The notes: generated by a model from the sequence alone, not told the origin. Shown: positions 4,677-13,664, counted from the stretch's first letter. The stretch: DNA of 21,453 nt from Clostridium sp. CAG:568 (GCA_000434395.1 FR878749.1:1-21453); one strand, 5' to 3'. Numbers and translations are program-made.

Positions 4677-7657
4677 TCAAATTTAATCTTTGATTTATCG
4701 AGAGCAATTTCAACAGCTTTTTGAGGATTTACCATCAAAGTCATCGATGGGATTATAGTCATAGGTTGTTTGCCTAAATAGATCAAAGTCGCATTTAAAA
4801 TCACATAAGTAGCAATAGTATCATTGTCGCTTATAAGACAGTTAGGAACAACGAAGTGCAATTGTCCATCCTCATCTTTGTAGGATAGGTACATTGCACT
4901 TTTTGATTCTTCTTTAGAAAGTAGTTCTAATCCATTTTCCTCAAATCCATAAGCTAATTCATCAATAAATTCATTGGATAGATTAGAGAATCTAAAGTTA
5001 CCTCTATATAAAGAATCCACATCTAGTTTTTGCACACCATATCCGTCAAATCTGGAATCTTCGTCATCAGATAATATTATTGCTTTCTTAGCTCTGGATA
5101 ATAATAAAACTAATTCATCAGTATCATACTTCTTAGGATCAAAGATAAAAATATAGTCAAATACAACTTTAGATAACGATAATGAATTAGATGTCGATAT
5201 TTGAAGAGGAGAGACTAATTTAGCAAATTCTTCATAATTATCTAAAACTCTATATGGATACAAATCTCCTCCATATCTATATGAGTCTTTTGCTTTTTGT
5301 GCGTTTAAATTTGTAGTCCAATAAGAAAGAACTCTATTCTTTAAAATTGTACTGACTTGTATACCATCATCATTGATAGTATAAGGTTCATAGCAGCACA
5401 AAGCCATTGAAGCTTTATTAGGAGAATAGAAGCCTTTCTCTTCTTTTTCTATTGCAATAGCTTTATAAATAGAGTACCAATAATCATTTTCGAAATTGTC
5501 TAAAGGTTCATCGACAGCGTCAAACATCGTTATTGCGCTTTGTATTGTCGAACTGGCATTCTTAATTCTAGTCAATAACTCGACATATTGTTTAAACTCA
5601 ATGTAATTAACCTCTTCTTTCTTTTTCAACTCTAGTTTTAAATTAGTGAAAGATAAAGTTTCTTCATGGAATGATTGAGTGAATATATCTCTTAAATTCA
5701 CAAAATCTTCTCTGACAGCTGCTAATGCTAATTCTACGTCTCTAACTAAATCTCTTTCTTCTTCTCTAAAATTATAATCATTGAATATCTCTTGAATAAA
5801 ATTATTAATATTCTTGTCACATCTCTTATCGGAAGAAATCAATCTCTTATATTCATCCAAGAAATTTAAGGCATCCAAAGCCTTCTTAGGTCCTTCATCA
5901 CTGTATAAAACAAGACCAAATAAATCCTCGGATTCTTGAGTCTTCTTTTCGAATTTAGACTGACTAGTAAAATAATTATCCAATGTCACTATGAAATCAA
6001 GTAAATCTCTTTTATCACGGAGAGTTGCTGCTAACAATCTCTTTCCTTTTTTTCTCTTAAGAAAAGAATGACTCTTGGCCAAAATTAAATAATCTTTTAA
6101 AGGTTCATCCAATTTAGAAAGATTAGATACATATTCACATATTTGTTCGAAATATTGATCTTTCTTTTCTTTTAAATTAGATAAAGTCATAGCTATAGGC
6201 ATAGCTTTGGGATTATTTGAAATGTCAAAAAAGATATCCGAAAAGCCATTGTATTCCAAAATAATTTTAATTTTTTTCAATGCCGAATCCAAAGCTTCTA
6301 TAGAATTAATAATTCCAAAACCCCATTCTTTACAATTTGCTTTTTCTATTTGTGTTTGAAGTTTATCGATATGATTCCATGCAATGTTTAAAGACTCACG
6401 CATAGCAGAAAATACTTCTTCCCCACCTAAAGCTTTCAAAGAATATAATGGATTATTTCTCATTCTATCTTTATTAACATAAATTGCTTTTTCAAAGAAC
6501 TTAAAGAATTCTTGATCATTTTCAAAATCAGTTTCGTTATAATTACTGATATCTAAAGGAATAGACTTAGATCTTTTACTATGGTACTCGGAGAACTTAT
6601 TAACACCCGTTAATGTATCTTCTCCGGTCTTTAAAATCGATGAGTTAGTATTGTGATAGCATCTTATAAATTCATTTAATTCTCTGTCCCAGTTCTTCTT
6701 ATACAATGCAGGTAGATCCTTCATCGGTTTTATATCAGTCGTAATTACTCTCTTAGCTTCATTTATTAGATTATATTTCTTATCACCAAAATAATAATTA
6801 GGAACAACTACACTATAACTTGTATCTCGCAACAAGGAAGTAATCTTGTTTTTTTCATCCTCATCTTTTGCAGCTAATAAAATCGTATTTCCTTTTATTA
6901 GCTTTTCTTTAAGAAAATATTTAAAACAAATATCATTCAGTTTTTTGTTATTTCCTTTAACAAAAACTACACTTTCGTTATCTAGTTTTTCATAAATCAT
7001 CTTTAACGGATATAAAGGACATTTGTCAACTTTATATCCTATTCCATAATTAGGATGAAAATCATTCATTCTTCTTATAGGCTCGTTATTTTTATCTAAG
7101 CAAGACCATTTTAAATACTCTAATAATACACTTTGGCATACTACACATTTATCTTCTATAACTATAGAGTCATTTATTTTAGATTTATAAAACTTTAATA
7201 GCTTATCATAATCGACATATCCATATGGATTATTTAAATCTACTCCATATTCTTTTTTTATAGATTCTATCAAAGGCTTATTTATAATTGGATTAAATCT
7301 AGATTCTTTGTAAGAATAAATCCCGTTGTTAAATCCTGAGAAATCCAAAGCAATGGATAAAAGATATCCACTTACTTTATTTGTTTTTATATAAATAAAG
7401 CTTAAAGATATATTATTTTTAATCTTTTCAATATCATCACTAGAAGCATTTAAATCCAATGCTGATACTCCATCAAAACTATGAACTACAAAACCATCAT
7501 GACTAGTTGTTAAATTTAAAACCTTACCGTCTAGCAATAAATAAAATAGATTCCTGGGATTTGAATTTAAGAGCTCAAAAGAATCACAATCCTTATTTCC
7601 TATAAGGATTTGTCTTCTCTCTTCTTGTTTTGCTAGGTAGTTTTCTAATAATGTCAT
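4673..7657 (-). CDS. Degenerate superfamily 1 helicase-like protein (DUF4011/DNA2-NAM7 type), ATPase motifs lost
   Basis: This 994-residue cytoplasmic protein has no strong identity at sight, but its layout follows large DUF4011-type SF1 helicases. An N-terminal NPRNLFYLLLDGKVLNL (33-49) resembles their opening RN-LL-F motif. Residues 229-276 line up with the motif I strand-loop-helix, yet the GPPGTGKS P-loop reads GNNKKLND (235-242). A long, helical, charged insert fills about 380-750. SPLQIST (816-822) and FDYIFIFDPKK (833-843) match the SPLSVAQ and FDxVIFDEAS blocks, with Walker B DE replaced by DP. Motif III GDPKQ reads SDDED (863-867). Nothing like the second RecA domain motifs follows, so it is also short. 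I infer an ATPase-dead relative with a structural or nucleic-acid-binding role. The frame is fully open, so it is not a decayed gene. The start has no Shine-Dalgarno site. Confidence 0.55.
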   Translation of the reverse strand: MTLLENYLAKQEERRQILIGNKDCDSFELLNSNPRNLFYLLLDGKVLNLTTSHDGFVVHSFDGVSALDLNASSDDIEKIKNNISLSFIYIKTNKVSGYLLSIALDFSGFNNGIYSYKESRFNPIINKPLIESIKKEYGVDLNNPYGYVDYDKLLKFYKSKINDSIVIEDKCVVCQSVLLEYLKWSCLDKNNEPIRRMNDFHPNYGIGYKVDKCPLYPLKMIYEKLDNESVVFVKGNNKKLNDICFKYFLKEKLIKGNTILLAAKDEDEKNKITSLLRDTSYSVVVPNYYFGDKKYNLINEAKRVITTDIKPMKDLPALYKKNWDRELNEFIRCYHNTNSSILKTGEDTLTGVNKFSEYHSKRSKSIPLDISNYNETDFENDQEFFKFFEKAIYVNKDRMRNNPLYSLKALGGEEVFSAMRESLNIAWNHIDKLQTQIEKANCKEWGFGIINSIEALDSALKKIKIILEYNGFSDIFFDISNNPKAMPIAMTLSNLKEKKDQYFEQICEYVSNLSKLDEPLKDYLILAKSHSFLKRKKGKRLLAATLRDKRDLLDFIVTLDNYFTSQSKFEKKTQESEDLFGLVLYSDEGPKKALDALNFLDEYKRLISSDKRCDKNINNFIQEIFNDYNFREEERDLVRDVELALAAVREDFVNLRDIFTQSFHEETLSFTNLKLELKKKEEVNYIEFKQYVELLTRIKNASSTIQSAITMFDAVDEPLDNFENDYWYSIYKAIAIEKEEKGFYSPNKASMALCCYEPYTINDDGIQVSTILKNRVLSYWTTNLNAQKAKDSYRYGGDLYPYRVLDNYEEFAKLVSPLQISTSNSLSLSKVVFDYIFIFDPKKYDTDELVLLLSRAKKAIILSDDEDSRFDGYGVQKLDVDSLYRGNFRFSNLSNEFIDELAYGFEENGLELLSKEESKSAMYLSYKDEDGQLHFVVPNCLISDNDTIATYVILNATLIYLGKQPMTIIPSMTLMVNPQKAVEIALDKSKIKFD

Positions 7658-7660
7658 GCT

Positions 7661-7689
7661 TTGATTATATACCTTGAGGTTCTTATAAT
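7661..7689 (+). promoter_or_regulatory. Sigma-A promoter of the CBS-mnmE-tatD-rnmV-rsmA-ispE-prs operon
   Basis: TTGATT (7661-7666) and TATAAT (7684-7689) are exactly 17 bases apart. Transcription would start near 7696, with AGGAGG at 7726-7731 ahead of the first gene. Its -35 overlaps a TATAAT on the opposite strand (7664-7669) that lies just before the divergent helicase-like gene, so the two directions may compete. Confidence 0.7.
7664..7669 (-). promoter_or_regulatory. Possible -10 element giving a leaderless helicase-like mRNA
   Basis: A perfect minus-strand TATAAT ends 6 bases before the ATG at 7657, so transcription would begin at or next to the start codon. No good -35 is seen 16-18 bases upstream. 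The lack of any Shine-Dalgarno sequence for this gene fits a leaderless transcript. Confidence 0.3.
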
Positions 7690-7744
7690 ATTCTAATGAT
7701 TATATATTAAACTAAAACAACGAATAGGAGGACTAGATACCCTG

Positions 7745-8161
7745 ATGGAAAACAAAAATATTCTTTTCTTTCTAACACCTAAGTCACAAGTAGCTTATTG
7801 CTTAGATACTTTTACGTTGAGACAAGTAGTGGAAAAAATGGATTTCCACCATTATGCGGCTATGCCTATCTTAAACAAAAAAGGTAAATACATAGGTGCA
7901 ATTACTGAAGGAGATCTCCTTTGGACTATCAGAGAGAAAAATGAATTAAATTATCAAGCATCAGAAAAGATACCTTTAAAAGAAATAAAGCTGAGAAGAA
8001 CCTATAACCCTGTGAAAATATCCTCTACTTTAGAGAGCTTAATGGATTTAATCGAAAATCAAAACTTTGTTCCTGTTGTAGATGACAACGATATTTTTAT
8101 TGGAATCGTTACAAGAAAATCAGTTCTAAAAGAATTCGAAAGACAAATGAAAGAAGAATAA
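7745..8161 (+). CDS. Tandem CBS-domain protein (DarB/CbpB-like)
   Basis: This 138-residue soluble protein consists of two CBS domains, about residues 12-65 and 78-132, which together usually form one adenine-nucleotide-binding Bateman module. The C-terminal block GIVTRKSVLKEFERQM closely recalls Bacillus DarB (YkuL) and Listeria CbpB, stand-alone CBS proteins that sense cyclic di-AMP and act on (p)ppGpp synthetase and pyruvate carboxylase. That ligand is inferred from similarity, not seen. AGGAGG lies 13 bases before the ATG, a little far but the only candidate. It is the first gene of a seven-gene operon and is followed after 4 bases by mnmE. Whether it has any link with tRNA modification is unknown. 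Confidence 0.8.
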   Translation: MENKNILFFLTPKSQVAYCLDTFTLRQVVEKMDFHHYAAMPILNKKGKYIGAITEGDLLWTIREKNELNYQASEKIPLKEIKLRRTYNPVKISSTLESLMDLIENQNFVPVVDDNDIFIGIVTRKSVLKEFERQMKEE

Positions 8162-8165
8162 TAAT

Positions 8166-9509
8166 ATGACTGAATTAGATACCATCGTAGCATTAGCAAC
8201 TCCAAGGATGACTTCAGCCTTAGCGATAATAAGGCTATCTGGATCAAAAACTTTGTCGATACTAGAGCACATACAAAAGAAAAAAGCTGAAAACATCATT
8301 CCAAATCAGTCTTTCTTTGCAAACATATATGAAGATATAAGCACAAAAGAGAAGCCGATAGATCAAGCTGTTATAACTTTTTATAAAGGTCCAAAATCTT
8401 ATACAGGTGAAGACACAGCTGAATTCTCTATCCATGGTTCTCCTTTAATCGCTGACGCATTGATGAATGCGTGCGTTAAATGGGGAGCTAGACCGGCACA
8501 AAAAGGTGAGTATTCCTTAAAAGCATTCCTAAACAATAAATTAGGCCTACTAGAAGCAGAAGGAGTAAATAATTTAATAAATGCTAAATCAACTTTAGCC
8601 AGAGCCTTAGCTTTACAAGCAGTAAAAGGAAAAACAAAAAGACAAATAGAAGATATTAAAAACACTCTGCTCTATGCAATAGGTGAAGCTGAATACTTAT
8701 TGGAAGACGACTATTCCGATCATCCAGATTACATGGATACACTTCATAAAGTCCAAGAGGAAAAGATCTATCCTCTTATTAAGAACATCGAAGAATTAGA
8801 AAGCAAAGCAAACAATGCCTTAAAAGCCTATAATGGAATAAAAGTTGCCATAGTAGGAAAGCCAAATGTTGGCAAATCAACATTATTAAATGCGCTTGTA
8901 GGTGAAGAAAAAGCAATAGTAACTCCCATTCCTGGTACGACTAGAGACATAATCGAAGGTGATACTGAAATCAATGGAATTCAATTCCATTTCTTCGATA
9001 CAGCCGGAATACATGAAACTGATGATGAAGTAGAAAAAATAGGTGTGGAAAGAGCGTTGAACGCAATAAATACTGCCGATTTGATCCTTCTAGTCTCACC
9101 CTCTTCGTTTGAGAATGAAGATTTGCCTTCTATTCCAACAGGAAAGAAAGTAATTAAGATTGGAAGCAAATCCGATTTAGGATTTGCCTTAGGTGCTGAT
9201 GTTGAAATCAATGCCAAAGATGGACAAATAGAAGAATTAAAAAATAGACTGATAAAAGAAGTGTCCTTAAGTTCGACAAACACCGATAATTCATTTATGT
9301 CAGAAAGAGATTTATCTTTCTTGGTCAAAGTTAAAGACTTAGTTATAAAAGCTAATCACGCATTAGACAATGGTGGACTTATAGATGCGTTTTCAGATGA
9401 TTTAAGAAGAGCTGTAGCATTAGCAAATGAAATGTTAGGATTAGATATGAGATCTACCGAAGAAGATATTTATAACACTATCTTCTCAAGATTCTGTTTA
9501 GGAAAATAA
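8166..9509 (+). CDS. mnmE: tRNA modification GTPase MnmE
   Basis: MnmE works with MnmG to install the cmnm5 group on wobble uridine 34 of certain tRNAs. The 447-residue length is normal. The N-terminal folate-binding domain begins DTIVALATP and carries GPKSYTGEDTAEFSIHG. The inserted G domain has G1 GKPNVGKS (231-238), G2 PGTTRD (256-261) and G3 DTAG (278-281). The C-terminus ends in FCLGK with the catalytic cysteine C444. The G4 motif reads SKSD (334-337) instead of the usual N/TKxD, a mild oddity. In many bacteria mnmE lies near jag and yidC; here it is in a separate operon, starting 4 bases after the CBS gene and followed by tatD after one base. Confidence 0.96.
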   Translation: MTELDTIVALATPRMTSALAIIRLSGSKTLSILEHIQKKKAENIIPNQSFFANIYEDISTKEKPIDQAVITFYKGPKSYTGEDTAEFSIHGSPLIADALMNACVKWGARPAQKGEYSLKAFLNNKLGLLEAEGVNNLINAKSTLARALALQAVKGKTKRQIEDIKNTLLYAIGEAEYLLEDDYSDHPDYMDTLHKVQEEKIYPLIKNIEELESKANNALKAYNGIKVAIVGKPNVGKSTLLNALVGEEKAIVTPIPGTTRDIIEGDTEINGIQFHFFDTAGIHETDDEVEKIGVERALNAINTADLILLVSPSSFENEDLPSIPTGKKVIKIGSKSDLGFALGADVEINAKDGQIEELKNRLIKEVSLSSTNTDNSFMSERDLSFLVKVKDLVIKANHALDNGGLIDAFSDDLRRAVALANEMLGLDMRSTEEDIYNTIFSRFCLGK

Positions 9510-9510
9510 A

Positions 9511-10302
9511 ATGAAATATATCGATTCACATGCACATCTATCTCAAGGCGATTACGCATTAGATTTAGATGAGACAATAAACAAAGCAGTTAGAAACGAC
9601 GTCATTCATATCATAGATAATGCCGATTCATTAGATAGTTTTGAAAATGTCTTAAACACAAAAAAGACTTATCCAAATATTATTAAAGCTGCTATAGGAA
9701 TACATCCTGAATTTTCTGGTAAAGGTGAAGACTATCTGAATACAGCTATTGATTTCATTACGTCTCACATCGATCAAATCGATGCTATTGGAGAATGTGG
9801 GTTGGATTATCATTATTTAAACGGAACTTCAAAAGAAGATGAATTGAACACATTTAGAGTCATGGCTTCTATAGCTAAAAAATACAACAAACCTTTAGTC
9901 GTTCATTCTAGAGAAGCTTTCGATGACACATATTCAATCTTAAAAGAAATAAGACCGGATAAAATCCAACTTCATTGTTTTTGCTATTCAAAAGAAGAAG
10001 CAAAACAACTGATTGATTTAGGACTTAATATTAAATTCTCTTTCGGTGGAGTTCTAACATTCAAGAACTCTGCTATCAATCAAGAAGCTATGCTATCCAT
10101 TCCCGAAGATATGTTGATATTAGAAACGGATTCGCCCTGCTTAAGTCCTATGCCTTATAGAGGAAAGAGAAACGAACCTTCTTATATTCCATTAATCTTT
10201 GATAAGATTTGTTCTTTAAAGAATTTAAAATCCTTTGAAGAAAGAAACTCATTAGCAGATAAGTTATATAAGAATACAATGGATTTCTTTGAGGCTAAAT
10301 GA
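9511..10302 (+). CDS. tatD: TatD-family metal-dependent DNase/hydrolase
   Basis: TatD/YcfH-type proteins are TIM-barrel metal hydrolases with 3'-5' exonuclease or related activities. The 263-residue protein keeps all expected ligands: H7 and H9 in SHAHL, E95 in AIGECGLDYH, H132 in VVHSREAF, H155 in QLHCF, and D207 in ETDSPCLSP. In Firmicutes this gene commonly precedes rnmV and rsmA, exactly as here. The start is one base after the mnmE stop. The stop TGA overlaps the rnmV start (ATGA). Confidence 0.93.
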   Translation: MKYIDSHAHLSQGDYALDLDETINKAVRNDVIHIIDNADSLDSFENVLNTKKTYPNIIKAAIGIHPEFSGKGEDYLNTAIDFITSHIDQIDAIGECGLDYHYLNGTSKEDELNTFRVMASIAKKYNKPLVVHSREAFDDTYSILKEIRPDKIQLHCFCYSKEEAKQLIDLGLNIKFSFGGVLTFKNSAINQEAMLSIPEDMLILETDSPCLSPMPYRGKRNEPSYIPLIFDKICSLKNLKSFEERNSLADKLYKNTMDFFEAK

Positions 10303-10871
10303 TTATGAATATAAATGATATACCTTATGAAGATAGAATATACGCCTATGTGGTTGAAGGTGTGACTGATGAAGATAAGTTGAAAAAAGCCGGATGTAAA
10401 TATGTCATAAGAACTGGTGGAGTCTTTATTCAAGCCGATATCATCAATCTTATCAAAATGACTTCCAAAGTTAGAAAGATAGTCATATTGACTGATCCTG
10501 ATGGACCGGGAGAAAAGATTAGATATTTAGTAAAGAAAGAATTGGATTCTAATTCTTGGATTGATCTAAAAGCAGATAAAGAAAATGCTAAAAATAGTAA
10601 GAAAGTTGGAATAGCACAAATGAAGATGAAAGATTTAGTCGAACTTCTTAAGCCTTTCCTAGACCATGATATAAAATCCAATGAGATTCCTCCTTACGCC
10701 ATATATAGTTTATATGAGATGAAACTGACGGGGGACAACAGTTCAACTAATAAAGAACATTTAGAAAAGAACCTGGGAATACATATCCCATCATCAAAAA
10801 CATTATGTATGTACTTAAACATGCTAGCCTTAACTGTAAATCAAATAGATAATTTAAAATCGGAGAAATAA
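10299..10871 (+). CDS. rnmV: Ribonuclease M5 (5S rRNA maturation)
   Basis: RNase M5 is a Toprim-domain nuclease that trims the 5S rRNA precursor in low-GC Gram-positive bacteria, working with ribosomal protein L18. The Toprim motifs are visible: the catalytic glutamate E20 in VVEGVTDEDKL and the D-x-D pair D66/D68 in ILTDPDGPGEK. Length (190 residues) is typical. The start given overlaps the tatD stop by 4 bases. A second ATG at 10305 has better spacing (10 bases) from GAGG at 10291-10294 and would remove two residues. It is followed after 2 bases by rsmA, a standard neighbour. Confidence 0.93.
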   Translation: MIMNINDIPYEDRIYAYVVEGVTDEDKLKKAGCKYVIRTGGVFIQADIINLIKMTSKVRKIVILTDPDGPGEKIRYLVKKELDSNSWIDLKADKENAKNSKKVGIAQMKMKDLVELLKPFLDHDIKSNEIPPYAIYSLYEMKLTGDNSSTNKEHLEKNLGIHIPSSKTLCMYLNMLALTVNQIDNLKSEK

Positions 10872-10873
10872 AT

Positions 10874-11686
10874 ATGAGTGAAATACAAAGAGTAATGAAG
10901 TTGTTAGAAGACAATTCTATTCAACCTAAAAGAGCATTCGGTCAAAATTTTCTAATAGATGAATCAATTATTGAAAAGATAATCAACAGTTTAGATGTCG
11001 AAAACTATGAAACAGTATTAGAGATAGGTCCGGGATTAGGTGCGTTGACTATTCCTTTAAAAAAAAGAGCTAAGAGAATGATTGCCGTCGAAGCAGATAG
11101 AGATATGGCATCTATCCTATCTAAAGAATTAAAAGATTCAGAAAACATCACTTTAATAAACGAACCTTTTGAGCACTGGAATCACGATGGATTAGATACA
11201 ACAAATCTACTCGTAGTAGGTAACTTGCCTTATAACTTAACGACTAAGCTATTAGAGTTAACAACTCAAATAGGAGCTAAGACATTAGGCTTTATGCTTC
11301 AAAAAGAAGTGGCTGATAAACTCAAATACATTCCTAATAATCCAGAAAACAGTGCATTATCTGCTTATTTAGCTCTATTAGGAGATGCACAAATAATAAC
11401 TTATGTTCCTCGTGGTGATTTCTATCCCATTCCAAAAGTCGATTCAGCTTTTATAAAGATCGACATAAAGAACAATGTAGACTTCAAAATATATAAAGAA
11501 CTAAAGAAAATCTATTTGAATCCTAATAAAACTATTCATAACAATGTCAAAAACGGATATCCAAAAGAAGTATTAGAAGCTATAGAAAAAGCATTACCTG
11601 ACTTGGTAAATAAGAGGGCAAGACAATTAAGTGTTGAAGAAACAAAAATAATAGGTGAAAAATTGGCTGATTTAGATATACTCTAA
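10874..11686 (+). CDS. rsmA: 16S rRNA (adenine1518-N6/adenine1519-N6) dimethyltransferase
   Basis: RsmA (KsgA) dimethylates two adjacent adenines in the 3' hairpin of 16S rRNA during small-subunit assembly, using S-adenosylmethionine. The 270-residue protein shows AFGQNFLID near the start, the SAM loop EIGPGLG (50-56), an acidic ribose contact (E73 in AVEAD) and the NLPY catalytic motif (117-120). GGAG lies 8 bases before the ATG. It lies between rnmV (2-base gap) and ispE (29-base gap), the usual Firmicute order. Confidence 0.96.
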   Translation: MSEIQRVMKLLEDNSIQPKRAFGQNFLIDESIIEKIINSLDVENYETVLEIGPGLGALTIPLKKRAKRMIAVEADRDMASILSKELKDSENITLINEPFEHWNHDGLDTTNLLVVGNLPYNLTTKLLELTTQIGAKTLGFMLQKEVADKLKYIPNNPENSALSAYLALLGDAQIITYVPRGDFYPIPKVDSAFIKIDIKNNVDFKIYKELKKIYLNPNKTIHNNVKNGYPKEVLEAIEKALPDLVNKRARQLSVEETKIIGEKLADLDIL

Positions 11687-11715
11687 TGTGAATAATTTCC
11701 AAAGGATAAAAACAC

Positions 11716-12624
11716 ATGATCATTAAAGCTTTTGCAAAGATCAATTTAGCTATAGATGTAAAAAAGAAAGACGAGAATGGTTATCATGATATAGATATGG
11801 TTACCCTTCCTATCACTCTCCACGATGTATTAGAAATGGAGCAGTTAATATCTAGACATGGAATCTTCATAACCTCTGACGATCCCTCTTTGATATGTGA
11901 TGAAGGAAACTTAGCTTTCAAAGCTTTGAAAGCCATGGAAGATAACTTTTCTTTTAGTAAAGGTTATAGGATTCAAATTTATAAGAGAATTCCTATGAAT
12001 GCCGGATTAGGTGGTGGATCAGCTGATGCCGCTGGTATAATCCGTGCTATTTGCAAGCTTTATAATATGGACGCCCACGATCCAAAGATAATCAAAGTCG
12101 CTCGTTCTATAGGGTCCGATGTTCCTTTTTGCTTGCTAAATAAACCTGCCAGAGTTTTAGGAACAGGGGAAAATATAATTCCTTTAGACAGCAAATTAGA
12201 TTACCACGTAATTATAGTCAAGCCTCATAAAGGCTTATCCACAAAAGATGTCTATGAAAAATACGATACTATTCCAGAAGAAGAAAGAGAACATCCTGAT
12301 ATTTCCGCTTTAATAGAAGCTATTAAAATTGGAGATGAGCAAAAGATGTTCGAAAATATGAAAAATGGTCTTTATAAACCTGCCAGCTTATTATGCCCCG
12401 TAATCTCTGGAATATTGAATGACTTCAAGAAGATGGGATTTCCTCTCTACTCTATGACCGGTAGTGGCAACGCATGCTTTGCGTTATCTAAAGATTTAGA
12501 ACAAATAGAAAAAGCAAAAAACTATTTCACATCATTAAATTACATCACCATAACTGCATCTACAAATCTAACCAATCAAGAAACCATTTACAACTCTTCC
12601 TTATTTCCCCATAAAGGTGCTTAA
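11716..12624 (+). CDS. ispE: 4-diphosphocytidyl-2-C-methyl-D-erythritol kinase
   Basis: IspE phosphorylates CDP-methylerythritol in the MEP route to isoprenoid precursors. The 302-residue protein is a GHMP kinase: AKINLAI near the N-terminus supplies the substrate lysine (K8), the ATP loop is PMNAGLGGGSADAAG (93-107), and GSDVPF (133-138) holds the catalytic aspartate D135. A C-terminal GSGNACFAL matches the third GHMP motif. Its presence indicates that the organism uses the MEP pathway, although no other pathway gene is in the window. AAGGAT precedes the start at normal spacing. Confidence 0.95.
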   Translation: MIIKAFAKINLAIDVKKKDENGYHDIDMVTLPITLHDVLEMEQLISRHGIFITSDDPSLICDEGNLAFKALKAMEDNFSFSKGYRIQIYKRIPMNAGLGGGSADAAGIIRAICKLYNMDAHDPKIIKVARSIGSDVPFCLLNKPARVLGTGENIIPLDSKLDYHVIIVKPHKGLSTKDVYEKYDTIPEEEREHPDISALIEAIKIGDEQKMFENMKNGLYKPASLLCPVISGILNDFKKMGFPLYSMTGSGNACFALSKDLEQIEKAKNYFTSLNYITITASTNLTNQETIYNSSLFPHKGA

Positions 12625-12662
12625 AATGCTAAAATAAACAAGATTCAATCGGAGGAATGACA

Positions 12663-13649
12663 ATGTCTGAATCGATTATAAAAAAGTCGACTTTGGTGTT
12701 CAGTTTATCAGCTAATCCTGAATTAGCTAAATCCGTTGCTAAGTTGTTAGGAATAGAAGTATCTCAAGATGAAATCAACCACTTTCCTTCAAAGGAAGTT
12801 CTCTGCAAACCTTCTTGCTCTGTTCGTGACAAAGATGTCTATGTAATTCAATCCACCTGCCCTCCAGTAAATGAGAATTTAATGGAGCTTTTGATTTTTG
12901 CAGATGCAGTTAAACGTTCTTCTTGCCGTTCATTAACATGCATAATCCCTTATTTTGGATATGCTAGACAAGATAGAAAATCCAAGCCTCGTGAGCCTAT
13001 TTCTGCTAAGCTTGTCGCCGATTTATTAGTCACTGCTGGAGTAGATAGAGTCGTAACATTCGATATTCACGCTCTTCAAGAGCAAGGATTCTTCGACTGC
13101 CAAATGGATTCTCTCTCAGCCATGCCCTTGATCGGCTACACTATCGCAAATGACAATAAAGGTAACTTGGATAATGTAACAATCGTTTCACCAGATCATG
13201 GTGGAGTCGTCAGAGCAAGAACTGTTGCCGATTCATTGAATTCTGCTCCTATCGCTATTATCGATAAGAGAAGAAACGACAAGTATCAACCTGAAGTCAT
13301 GAGTATTATCGGTGACGTCAAAGGTAGAGATTGTTATATCGTAGACGATATGGTCGATACAGCAGGAACTGCTGTAGTAGCTGCACAAGCTTTGAAAAAA
13401 GCTGGTGCAAAAACAGTTAAAATGGCTGCAACACACGCAGTATTATCAGACCCCGCCCATGAGAGATTATTATCTTCTACCTTCGATGAATTAATCTTTA
13501 CAGATACAATTCCTCTCGACAAGAAATTTGATGATATGAGCGATAGAATTAAAATCGTCTCTATCGCACCTATGATTGCAAGTGTCATAGATAGAATTCA
13601 ATCGGGATTGTCCATTTCTCCTGTCTACGACATGTATAAAAATAAGTAG
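12663..13649 (+). CDS. prs: Ribose-phosphate pyrophosphokinase (PRPP synthetase)
   Basis: Prs makes phosphoribosyl pyrophosphate from ribose-5-phosphate and ATP for nucleotide, histidine and NAD synthesis. Family blocks are plain: QSTCPPVNENLMELLIFADA, PYFGYARQDRKSKPREPISAK, the FDIHA metal-site region, SPDHGGVVRAR and the PRPP loop VDDMVDTAGTA. The N-terminal FSDGE motif of typical class I enzymes reads FPSKE here. I chose the ATG at 12663 (328 residues) because GGAGG at 12651-12655 is 7 bases upstream. The ATG at 12657 would be only one base away. It is the last gene of the operon and is followed by a clear terminator. Confidence 0.95.
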   Translation: MSESIIKKSTLVFSLSANPELAKSVAKLLGIEVSQDEINHFPSKEVLCKPSCSVRDKDVYVIQSTCPPVNENLMELLIFADAVKRSSCRSLTCIIPYFGYARQDRKSKPREPISAKLVADLLVTAGVDRVVTFDIHALQEQGFFDCQMDSLSAMPLIGYTIANDNKGNLDNVTIVSPDHGGVVRARTVADSLNSAPIAIIDKRRNDKYQPEVMSIIGDVKGRDCYIVDDMVDTAGTAVVAAQALKKAGAKTVKMAATHAVLSDPAHERLLSSTFDELIFTDTIPLDKKFDDMSDRIKIVSIAPMIASVIDRIQSGLSISPVYDMYKNK

Positions 13650-13664
13650 TAAGAAGTTTATTAG

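Noticed and set aside
10299..10302. TGA as a tryptophan codon, as in many Mollicutes
   Set aside because: Genes end normally at TGA (tatD, rnpA) and tryptophan is written TGG throughout. The internal TGA in the phosphatase remnant comes with a frameshift and a motif loss.
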